This document shows positions 55,272-64,000 of a stretch of DNA of 64,000 nucleotides, piece by piece. The notes beneath the pieces were generated by a model that saw nothing but the letters and a program-made list of their open reading frames with translations, was not told where the DNA came from and did no database searches. How positions within the stretch are numbered: the stretch's first letter is position 1; each line of letters begins with the position of its first letter. Source of the DNA: Calliopsis andreniformis (Eukaryota > Arthropoda > Insecta > Hymenoptera > Andrenidae); assembly GCF_051401765.1 (NCBI RefSeq), contig NW_027480481.1:930001-994000 (forward strand), written 5' to 3'. The position numbers and the translations under genes are program-made.

Positions 55272-57089
55272 TCAATCCTCAATCCTCAATCGTCAATCCT
55301 CAATCCTCAATTTTCAATCCTCAATACTCAATTTTCAATCCTCAATCCTCAATCTTCAATCCTCAATTCTCAATCCTCAATCCTCTGTCCTCAGTCCTCG
55401 AACCTCAAACCTCAACCCTCAGCCCTCATCCTCCATCCTCAATTCTTAATCGTCAATCCTCAATCTTCAATCCTCAATCCTCAATCCTCAGTGATCAATA
55501 CTCAATCTTTAATACACAATCCTCAATCCACAATCCTCAATCCTCAATCCTCAATCCTCAATCCTCAATCCTCATCCTCAATTCTCAATTCTCAATCCTC
55601 AATCATCACTCCTCAATCTTCAATCCTCAATAATCAATCTCCAATCCTAGATCCTCAATCCTGAATCATCAATCCTCAACCTCCAACCCTCAATAATCAA
55701 TCTCCAATCCTAGATCCTCAACCCTCAATCCTCAATCCTCAATCCTCAATCCTCATTCTTCAATCCTCAATACCCAATCCTCAATCTTCGATCCTCTATC
55801 AACAATCCTTAATTCTCAATCCTCAATCCTCAGTCCTCAGCCGTCAAACCTCAATCCCCGACCCTCAGCCCTCATCCTCAATCCTCAATCCTCAATCGTC
55901 AATCCTCAATCCTCAATTTTCAATCCTCAATACTCAATTTTCAATCCTCAATCCTCAATCTTCAATCCTCAATTCTCAATCCTCAATCCTCTGTCCTCAG
56001 TCCTCGAACCTCAAACCTCAACCCTCAGCCCTCATCCTCCATCCTCAATTCTTAATCGTCAATCCTCAATCTTCAATCCTCAATCCTCAATCCTCAGTGA
56101 TCAATACTCAATCTTTAATACACAATCCTCAATCCACAATCCTCAATCCTCAATCCTCAATCCTCAATCCTCAATCCTCATCCTCAATTCTCAATTCTCA
56201 ATCCTCAATCATCACTCCTCAATCTTCAATCCTCAATAATCAATCTCCAATCCTAGATCCTCAATCCTGAATCATCAATCCTCAACCTCCAACCCTCAAT
56301 AATCAATCTCCAATCCTAGATCCTCAACCCTCAATCCTCAATCCTCAATCCTCAATCCTCATTCTTCAATCCTCAATACCCAATCCTCAATCTTCGATCC
56401 TCTATCAACAATCCTTAATTCTCAATCCTCAATCCTCAGTCCTCAGCCGTCAAACCTCAATCCCCGACCCTCAGCCCTCATCCTCAATCCTCAATCCTCA
56501 ATCGTCAATCCTCAATCCTCAATTTTCAATCCTCAATACTCAATTTTCAATCCTCAATCCTCAATCTTCAATCCTCAATTCTCAATCCTCAATCCTCTGT
56601 CCTCAGTCCTCGAACCTCAAACCTCAACCCTCAGCCCTCATCCTCCATCCTCAATTCTTAATCGTCAATCCTCAATCTTCAATCCTCAATCCTCAATCCT
56701 CAGTGATCAATACTCAATCTTTAATACACAATCCTCAATCCACAATCCTCAATCCTCAATCCTCAATCCTCAATCCTCAATCCTCATCCTCAATTCTCAA
56801 TTCTCAATCCTCAATCATCACTCCTCAATCTTCAATCCTCAATAATCAATCTCCAATCCTAGATCCTCAATCCTGAATCATCAATCCTCAACCTCCAACC
56901 CTCAATAATCAATCTCCAATCCTAGATCCTCAACCCTCAATCCTCAATCCTCAATCCTCAATCCTCATTCGTCAATCCTCAATACCCAATCCTCAATCTT
57001 CGATCCTCTATCAACAATCCTTAATTCTCAATCCTCAATCCTCAGTCCTCAGCCGTCAAACCTCAATCCCCGACCCTCAGCCCTCATCC
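55272..57089. repeat. 606-bp unit in three tandem copies
   Basis: Copies lie at 55272-55877, 55878-56483 and 56484-57089. The landmark CGTCAATCC falls at 55291, 55897 and 56503, and TCCTCTGTCC at 55381, 55987 and 56593, all 606 bp apart. The one difference I noticed is CATTCGTC in the third copy (about 56968) where the others have CATTCTTC. The equivalent place near 9000-9610 has a single copy. 606 is not a multiple of 7, so the duplicated unit includes net indels relative to the heptamer phase. Confidence 0.93.
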
Positions 57090-57332
57090 TCAATCCTCAG
57101 TCCTCAATCCTCAGTCCTCAGGCCTCAAACCTCAATCCTCAACCCTCAGACATCATCCTCAATCCTCAATCCTCAATCCTCAATCCTCAATCTTCAATCC
57201 TCAATACTCAATCTTCAATCCTCAATCCTCAGTCCTCAAACCTCAATTCTGAATCCTCAGTACTCAACCTTCAATCCTCAATCCTCAGTCCTCAGTACTC
57301 AACCATCAATCCTCAATTCTCAATACTCAATA

Positions 57333-57527
57333 GAATATCCTGAATTCTCAGGATTCAATACTCAAACCTCAATCCTCAACCCTCTGCCCTCATCCTCCAT
57401 CCTCAATCCTCAATCCTCAATCCTCAACCCTCAATATGCAACACACAACCCTCAGCCATGAATCCTCAATACTCAACGAACAATCCTCAATTCTCAATAC
57501 TCAATAGAATATCCTGAATTCTCATGG
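57333..57527. repeat. Paired A-B landmark, spacing 174
   Basis: Copy of the 9849 pair at offset 47484. A inverted repeat at 57337-57354; B at 57507. Confidence 0.9.
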
Positions 57528-57776
57528 TTCAATACTCAATCCACAATATTCAATAATCAAATCTCAATCCTCAATCTTCAATCCTCAATACTCAATTTCA
57601 AACCTCAATCCTCAATTCTCAATCCTCAATACTCAATGCTCAATCGTCAATCCTCAATTCCCAATCCTCAATCTTCAGTCCTCAATCCTCAATCCTCAAT
57701 CCTCAATCCTCAATCCTCAATCTTCAATCTTCAATACACAATCTCCAATCATCAATCCTCAATCCTCCAATCCTCA

Positions 57777-59728
57777 ATCCTCAATCCTCAATCCTCAATA
57801 TTCAATCCTCAATTTTCAATCCTCAATCCTCAATCCTCAATCCTCAATCCTCAATCCTCAATCCTCAATCCACAGTGATCAATACTTAATCTTCAATACC
57901 CAATCATCAATCCTCAACCCTCAATCCCTAATCCTCAATCCTCAATCCTCATTTCTCAAACCTAAATTCTCAACCCTCAGTCCTCATCCTCAATCCTCAA
58001 TCCTCAATCCTCAACCTTCAATCCTCAATTCTCAATACTCAATCTTCAACCTCAATCATCAATCCTCAATTCTCAATCCTCAATCCTCAATCCTCAGTCG
58101 TCAAACCTCAATCCCTGACCCTCAGCCCTCATCCTCAAGCCTCAGTCTTCAATCCTCAGTCCTCAGTCCTCGAACCTCAATCCTCAACCCTCAGACATCA
58201 TCCTCAATCCTCAATCCTCAATCCTCAATCCTCAATCTTCAATCCCTAATACTCAACCTTCAAGCCTCAATCCTCAGTACTCAATCCTGAATCCTCAATC
58301 TTCAATCCTCAATATCCAATCTTCAATCCTCAATCCTCAATCCTCAATCCTCAATCCTCAATTTTCAATCCTCAATCCTCAATCCTCAGACCTCTATCAT
58401 CAATATTCAACCCTCAGTCCTCGTACTTAATCCACAACACTCAATCCTCAATCCGCAATCTTCAACCATCAATATTCAATCTTCAATCCTCAATGCTCAA
58501 TCCTCAATCCTCAATCCTCTATCCTCAATCTTCAATCCTCAATCCTCAATCCTCAATCCTCAATCCTCAATCCTCAATCCTCAATCCTCAATCTTCAATC
58601 CTCAATACTCAATCTTCAATCCACAATCCTCAATCGTCAATCCTCAATCCTCAATCGTCAATCCTCAATACTCAATTTTCAATCCTTAATCCTCAATCCT
58701 CAATCCTCAATTCTCAATCCTCAATCCTCTGTCCTCAGACCTCAAACCTCAATCCTCAACACTCAGCCCTCATCCTCCATCCACAATCCTTAATCATCAA
58801 TCCTCTATATTCAATCCTCAATATTCTATCATCAACCCTCAATCCTCAACCCTCAATCCTCAATCTTCAATCCTCAATGCTCAATCCTCAATCCTCAAGC
58901 CTCAGTCCTCAATCCTCAATCCCCAAACCTCAATCCTCAACCGTCAGTCCTCGTCCTCAGTACTCGACCCTCAATCCTCAATCCTCAATCTTCAGTCTCC
59001 AATCCTAGATCCTCAAACCTCAATCCTCAATAATCAATCTTCAATCCTCAATCCTCAATCCTCAATCCTCAATCCCCAATATTCAATCCTCAATAACCAA
59101 TCTCCAATCCTAGATGCACAACCCTCAATCCTCAATCCTCAATCCTCAATCCTCATTCTTCAATCCTCAATACGCAATCCTCAATCTTCAATCCTCTATC
59201 AACAATCCTTAATTCTCAATCCTCAATCCTCAGTCCTCAGCCGTCAAACCTCAATCCCCGACCCTCAGCCCTCATCCTCAATCCTCAGTCCTCAATCCTC
59301 AGTCCTCAGGCCTCAAACCTCAATCCTCAACCCTCAGACATCATCCTCAATCCTCAATCCTCAATCCCCAATCCTCAATCTTCAATCCTCAATACTCAAT
59401 CTTCAATCCTCAATCCTCAGTCCTCAAACCTCAATTCTGAATCCTCAATACTCAACCTTCAATCCTCAATCCTCAGTCCTCAGAACTCAACCATCAATCC
59501 TCAATTCTCAATACTCAATAGAATATCCTGAATTCTCATGGTTCAATACTCAATCCACAATATTCAATAATCAAATCTCAATCCTCAATCTTCAATCCTC
59601 AATACTCAATTTCAAACCTCAATCCTCAATTCTCAATCCTCAATACTCAATCCTCAATCGTCAATCCTCAATCCCCATTCCTCAATCTTCAATCCTCAAT
59701 CCTCAATCCTCAATCCTCAATCCTCAAT
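57777..59728. repeat. 2277-bp-offset duplication, copy 1
   Basis: Repeats at 60054-62005 with constant offset 2277. Differences noticed are C at 58300 against T at 60577, and TAGATGCAC near 59115 against TAGATACAC near 61392. Both carry a solitary B landmark (59521 and 61798) and the same run of rare variants (TCCTCTATC, GTACTTAATCC, CAATCCGC). Confidence 0.92.
59521..59541. repeat. Solitary B landmark
   Basis: Carries the CAGAACTC marker of the 12441 site. First of two copies 2277 bp apart. Confidence 0.88.
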
Positions 59729-60053
59729 CATCAATACTCAATACTCAATCTTCAATCCTCAATCCTCAGTCCTCAAACCTCAATCCTCAATCCTCAGTGA
59801 TCAATACTCAATCTTCAATCCTCAATCCTCAATCCTCAATCCTCAATCCTCAATCTTCAATCCTCAATACTCAATCTTCAATCCTCAATCCTCAATCCTC
59901 AATAATCAATCCTCAATCTTCAATCCTCAGTCCTCAGCCGTCGAACCTCAATCCCCGACCCTCAGCCCTCATCCTCAATCCTCAGTCCTCAATCCTCAGT
60001 CCTCAGTCCTCAAACCTCAATCCTCAACCCTCAGACATCATCCTCCATCCTCA

Positions 60054-62005
60054 ATCCTCAATCCTCAATCCTCAATATTCAATCCTCAATTTTCAATCCT
60101 CAATCCTCAATCCTCAATCCTCAATCCTCAATCCTCAATCCTCAATCCACAGTGATCAATACTTAATCTTCAATACCCAATCATCAATCCTCAACCCTCA
60201 ATCCCTAATCCTCAATCCTCAATCCTCATTTCTCAAACCTAAATTCTCAACCCTCAGTCCTCATCCTCAATCCTCAATCCTCAATCCTCAACCTTCAATC
60301 CTCAATTCTCAATACTCAATCTTCAACCTCAATCATCAATCCTCAATTCTCAATCCTCAATCCTCAATCCTCAGTCGTCAAACCTCAATCCCTGACCCTC
60401 AGCCCTCATCCTCAAGCCTCAGTCTTCAATCCTCAGTCCTCAGTCCTCGAACCTCAATCCTCAACCCTCAGACATCATCCTCAATCCTCAATCCTCAATC
60501 CTCAATCCTCAATCTTCAATCCCTAATACTCAACCTTCAAGCCTCAATCCTCAGTACTCAATCCTGAATCCTCAATTTTCAATCCTCAATATCCAATCTT
60601 CAATCCTCAATCCTCAATCCTCAATCCTCAATCCTCAATTTTCAATCCTCAATCCTCAATCCTCAGACCTCTATCATCAATATTCAACCCTCAGTCCTCG
60701 TACTTAATCCACAACACTCAATCCTCAATCCGCAATCTTCAACCATCAATATTCAATCTTCAATCCTCAATGCTCAATCCTCAATCCTCAATCCTCTATC
60801 CTCAATCTTCAATCCTCAATCCTCAATCCTCAATCCTCAATCCTCAATCCTCAATCCTCAATCCTCAATCTTCAATCCTCAATACTCAATCTTCAATCCA
60901 CAATCCTCAATCGTCAATCCTCAATCCTCAATCGTCAATCCTCAATACTCAATTTTCAATCCTTAATCCTCAATCCTCAATCCTCAATTCTCAATCCTCA
61001 ATCCTCTGTCCTCAGACCTCAAACCTCAATCCTCAACACTCAGCCCTCATCCTCCATCCACAATCCTTAATCATCAATCCTCTATATTCAATCCTCAATA
61101 TTCTATCATCAACCCTCAATCCTCAACCCTCAATCCTCAATCTTCAATCCTCAATGCTCAATCCTCAATCCTCAAGCCTCAGTCCTCAATCCTCAATCCC
61201 CAAACCTCAATCCTCAACCGTCAGTCCTCGTCCTCAGTACTCGACCCTCAATCCTCAATCCTCAATCTTCAGTCTCCAATCCTAGATCCTCAAACCTCAA
61301 TCCTCAATAATCAATCTTCAATCCTCAATCCTCAATCCTCAATCCTCAATCCCCAATATTCAATCCTCAATAACCAATCTCCAATCCTAGATACACAACC
61401 CTCAATCCTCAATCCTCAATCCTCAATCCTCATTCTTCAATCCTCAATACGCAATCCTCAATCTTCAATCCTCTATCAACAATCCTTAATTCTCAATCCT
61501 CAATCCTCAGTCCTCAGCCGTCAAACCTCAATCCCCGACCCTCAGCCCTCATCCTCAATCCTCAGTCCTCAATCCTCAGTCCTCAGGCCTCAAACCTCAA
61601 TCCTCAACCCTCAGACATCATCCTCAATCCTCAATCCTCAATCCCCAATCCTCAATCTTCAATCCTCAATACTCAATCTTCAATCCTCAATCCTCAGTCC
61701 TCAAACCTCAATTCTGAATCCTCAATACTCAACCTTCAATCCTCAATCCTCAGTCCTCAGAACTCAACCATCAATCCTCAATTCTCAATACTCAATAGAA
61801 TATCCTGAATTCTCATGGTTCAATACTCAATCCACAATATTCAATAATCAAATCTCAATCCTCAATCTTCAATCCTCAATACTCAATTTCAAACCTCAAT
61901 CCTCAATTCTCAATCCTCAATACTCAATCCTCAATCGTCAATCCTCAATCCCCATTCCTCAATCTTCAATCCTCAATCCTCAATCCTCAATCCTCAATCC
62001 TCAAT
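60054..62005. repeat. 2277-bp-offset duplication, copy 2
   Basis: Second copy of 57777-59728. The two are separated by about 325 bp that matches the start of the 10336 block. The copies diverge at 59729 and 62006, where one passes into CATCAATACTC units and the other into CTTCAATACACAATC units. Confidence 0.92.
61798..61818. repeat. Solitary B landmark
   Basis: Second copy of the 59521 site, 2277 bp to the right. Confidence 0.88.
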
Positions 62006-62268
62006 CCTCAATCTTCAATCTTCAATACACAATCTTCAATCATCAATCCGCAATCCTCAATCCTCAATCCTCAATCTTCAATACTCAATACTCAATCTTC
62101 AATCCTCAATCCTCAATCCTCAACCCTCAATCGTCAATTTTCAATCCTCAATCCTCAATCCTCAGACCTCAATCATCAATATTCAACCCTCAGTACTCGT
62201 CCTCAATCCACAACCCTCAATCCTCAATCCTCAATCTTCAATCATCAATATTCAATCTTCAATCCTCA

Positions 62269-63843
62269 ATGCTCAATCCTCAATCCTCAATCCTCAATCC
62301 TCAATCTTCAATCCTCAATTCTCAATCCTCAATACTCAATCCTCAATCGTCAATCCTCAATCCCCAATCCTCAATCTTCAATCCTCAATCCTCAATCCTC
62401 AATCCTCAATCCTCAATCCTCAATATTCTATCTTCAATACACAATCTTCAATCATCAATCCTCAATCCTCAATCCTCAATCCTTAATCTTCAATCCTCAA
62501 TACTCAACCTTCAATCCTCAATCCTCAATCCTCAATCCTCAATCCTCAATTTTCAATCCTCAATCCTCAATCCTCAGACCTCAATCATCAATATTCAACC
62601 CTCAGTACTCGTCCTCAATCCACAACCCTCAATCCTCAATCCTCAATCTTCAATCATCAATATTCAATCTTCAATCCTCAATGCTCAATCCTCAATCCTC
62701 AATCCTCAATCCTCAATCTTCAATCCTCAATTCTCAATCCTCAATCCTCAACCCTCAATCATCAATCCTCAACTCTCAATCCTCAATCCTCAATCCTCAA
62801 TCCTCAATCCGCAATCCTCAACTATCGATCCTCAATCCTCAGTCCTCAGTCCTCAAACCTCAATCCTCAACCCTCAGCCCTCATCCTCCATCCTCAAACC
62901 TCAATCCTCAATCCTCAATCTTCAATCCTCAATATTCAATCTTCAATCCTCAATCCTCAATCCTCAATCCTCAATCCTCAGTGATCAATACTCAATCTTC
63001 AATACTCAATCATTGATCCTCAACCCTCAATCCTCAATCCTCAATCCTCAATCCTCATTTCTCAAACCTCAATTCTCAACCCTCAGTGCTCATCCTCAAT
63101 TCTCAATCCTCAATCCTCAATCCTCAATCCTCAATCCTCAATCCTCAATTCTCAATACTCAATCTTCGATCGTCAATCCTCAATCCTCAATCCTCATTTC
63201 TCAAACCTCAATCCTCAACCCTCAGACCTCATCCTCAATTCTCAGTTCTAAATCCTCAATCATCAATCCTCAATCTTCAATCCTCAATAATCAATCTCCA
63301 ATCCTAGATCCTCAACCCTCAATCCTCAATCCTCAATCCTCAATCCTCATTCTTCAATCCTCAATACCCAATCCTCAACCTTCAATCCTCTATCAACAAT
63401 CCTTAATTCTCAATCCTCAATCCTCAGTCCTCAGCAGTCAAACCTCAATCCCCGACCATCAGCCCCCATCCTCAATCCTCAGTCCTCAATCCTCAGTCCT
63501 CAGTCCTCAAACCTCAATCCTCAACCCTCAGACATCATCCTCAATCCTCAATCCTCAATCCTCAATCCTCAATCTTCAATCGTCAATACTCAACCTTCAA
63601 TCCTCAATTCTCAGTCCTCAAACCTCAACTCTGAATCCTCAATACTCAACCTTCAATCCTCAATCCTCAGTCCTCAGTACTCAACCATCAATCCTCAATT
63701 CTCAATACTCAATAGAATATCCTCAATTCTCAGGATTCAATACTCAAACCTCAATCCTCAACCCTCAGCCCTCATCCTCCATCCTCAATCCTCAATCCTC
63801 AATCCTCAACCCTCAATATTCAGCACACAACCCTCAGCCATGA
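62269..63843 (+). other. Open frame of 524 codons in the array; probably not a gene
   Basis: Begins at another copy of the 12912 ATG (offset 49357) and ends at the TGA in GCCATGAATCC near 63841. Overlapped by shorter open frames at 62681-63016 and 63086-63307 in other frames. Confidence 0.85.
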
Positions 63844-64000
63844 ATCCTCAATACTCAACGATCAATCCTCAATTCTCAATACTTAATAGAATATCCTGAA
63901 TTCCCATGGTTCAATACTCAATCCACAATATTCGATAATCAAATCTCAATCCTCATTCTTCAATCCTCAATACTCAATTTCAAACCTCAATCCTCAATTC
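63313..64000. repeat. Duplicate of 16260-16947 at the right window edge
   Basis: Offset 47053 to the earlier copy. Positions 63979-64000 equal positions 1-22 and 16926-16947, so the window ends exactly at the phase where it began. The next block would be expected to resemble 23 onward, but that lies outside the window. Confidence 0.9.
63715..63909. repeat. Paired A-B landmark with damaged A arm
   Basis: Copy of the 16662 pair at offset 47053, with the same G to C in A and CCCATGG in B at 63889. Confidence 0.9.

Larger units (their letters stand above)
52823..57770. repeat. Higher-order block shared with 6.6-10.3 kb, copy 2
   Basis: Copy of 6551-10286 enlarged by 1212 bp, exactly two extra copies of a 606-bp unit between 55272 and 57089. 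Near 57776 it jumps to sequence equivalent to about 10692, so roughly 397 bp present after 10290 in copy 1 is missing here. Confidence 0.88.
59700..62330. repeat. Higher-order block shared with 10.3-13.0 kb, copy 2
   Basis: Copy of 10336-12970. Near 62330 it jumps to sequence like 13660 or 38830 onward, so about 0.7 kb present in the earlier region is absent here. Confidence 0.85.
1..64000. repeat. Heptanucleotide satellite array, unit CTCAATC (complement GATTGAG)
   Basis: Every line of the window is built from 7-bp units close to CTCAATC. Common single-base variants are TTCAATC, CTCAATA, CTCAGTC, CTCAAAC, CTCAACC, CTCATTC, ATCAATC and GTCAATC. The consensus is 3 C, 2 T, 2 A and no G, so the + strand is nearly G-free and strand asymmetry is close to maximal throughout. 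Perfect runs are short: the longest I noticed is about nine units near 11450-11510. Variant units follow fixed orders shared between distant places, which defines the higher-order blocks listed separately. No unique DNA, mobile element or gene interrupts the array, and it runs off both ends. The repeat itself is certain. The organism and any function are not visible from the sequence. Confidence 0.98.

Noticed and set aside
1..64000. Dozens of + strand open frames of 60 to 946 codons as protein-coding genes
   Set aside because: They are direct translations of the heptamer, overlap each other in all three frames, have no domain or ribosome binding site, and start and stop wherever single-base variants create ATG or a stop codon.
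1..64000. Genes on the - strand
   Set aside because: The complement unit places TGA every 21 nt in each frame, so no sizeable - strand open frame is possible, and none is seen.
1..64000. Telomeric repeat
   Set aside because: The unit GATTGAG is not a telomere repeat I know (TTAGGG, TTTAGGG, TTGGGG types). Its variant-rich, block-duplicated structure is unlike a telomerase-made array. Subtelomeric location remains possible.
1..64000. CRISPR array
   Set aside because: Units are 7 bp, contiguous, and have no unique spacers.
1..64000. Cyanobacterial heptanucleotide STRR array as a firm identification
   Set aside because: Unit length fits, but such arrays as I know them are far shorter, and I cannot match this unit to a named one, so the source organism is left open.
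1..64000. Insertion sequences, integrases or attachment sites at block junctions
   Set aside because: No transposase or integrase frame and no target-site duplication is visible; junctions switch between similar heptamer strings, which recombination explains.
1..64000. Assembly artefact as the explanation for all duplications
   Set aside because: Partner blocks carry private substitutions and whole-unit indels, so they are not simple copies of one sequence. The nearly identical pairs (16,925-bp offset, 606-bp and 2277-bp units) could still contain assembly error and need read support.

Overview
The whole 64-kb window is one uninterrupted satellite-like array built from a 7-bp unit. Read on the + strand the unit is CTCAATC (complement GATTGAG), so almost every G/C pair has its C on the + strand and G is nearly absent from it. 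I found no gene, tRNA, rRNA, transposase, CRISPR array or stretch of unique DNA. The many long + strand open frames are a by-product of the repeat. A 7-bp unit read in any of the three + frames gives the same cyclic heptapeptide (S-I-L-N-P-Q-S) with no stop, while the complement has TGA once every 21 nt in each frame. I therefore annotate no CDS. The sequence does not identify the organism. Tens of kilobases of simple heptamer satellite is typical of eukaryotic heterochromatin (the Drosophila virilis 7-bp satellites are a well-known case). Short heptanucleotide arrays also exist in bacteria such as cyanobacteria, so a bacterial source is not excluded.

The informative structure lies above the 7-bp level. 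Variant units (TTCAATC, CTCAATA, CTCAGTC, CTCAACC, CTCATTC, GTCAATC and rarer ones) occur in fixed orders that recur over hundreds to thousands of bases. This exposes nested segmental duplications: 1-6557 recurs at 16926-23482 (offset 16925); 6551-10286 recurs at 52823-57770, interrupted there by a triplicated 606-bp unit; 10336-12970 recurs at 59700-62330; 11816-14162 recurs at 36992-39338; a 2114-bp tandem pair lies at 12413-16640; a 2277-bp-offset pair lies at 57777-62005; a 1598-bp module lies at 44233, 46847 and 48445; and the last 688 bases repeat 16260-16947. The last 22 bases equal the first 22, so the array evidently continues past both ends.

The only landmark that departs clearly from the heptamer is a short EcoRI-containing motif. 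Form A carries a 7-bp inverted repeat around ATTC. Form B has the right arm altered to CATGG. I count 21 A and 18 B sites. Thirteen occur as A-B pairs spaced exactly 167 or 174 bp apart, a difference of one heptamer. Solitary A sites fall mainly into two sequence subfamilies.

Layout: 0-6.6 kb first copy of the 16.9-kb-offset block; 6.6-12.4 kb block shared with 52.8-62.3 kb; 12.4-16.6 kb 2.1-kb tandem pair; 16.9-23.5 kb second copy of the first block; 20.7-36.9 kb overlapping copies at offsets near 6.49, 5.68, 5.09 and 11.8 kb; 37.0-39.3 kb third copy of the 2.1-kb unit; 39.6-42.9 kb mosaic of earlier blocks; 42.6-49.9 kb about 1.6-kb modules; 50-52.8 kb related mosaic; 52.8-64 kb second copy of the 6.6-12.9 kb region with local amplifications. 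All coordinates come from reading the sequence by eye. Block edges are accurate to about one or two heptamers where a diagnostic variant was available and to tens of bases elsewhere.
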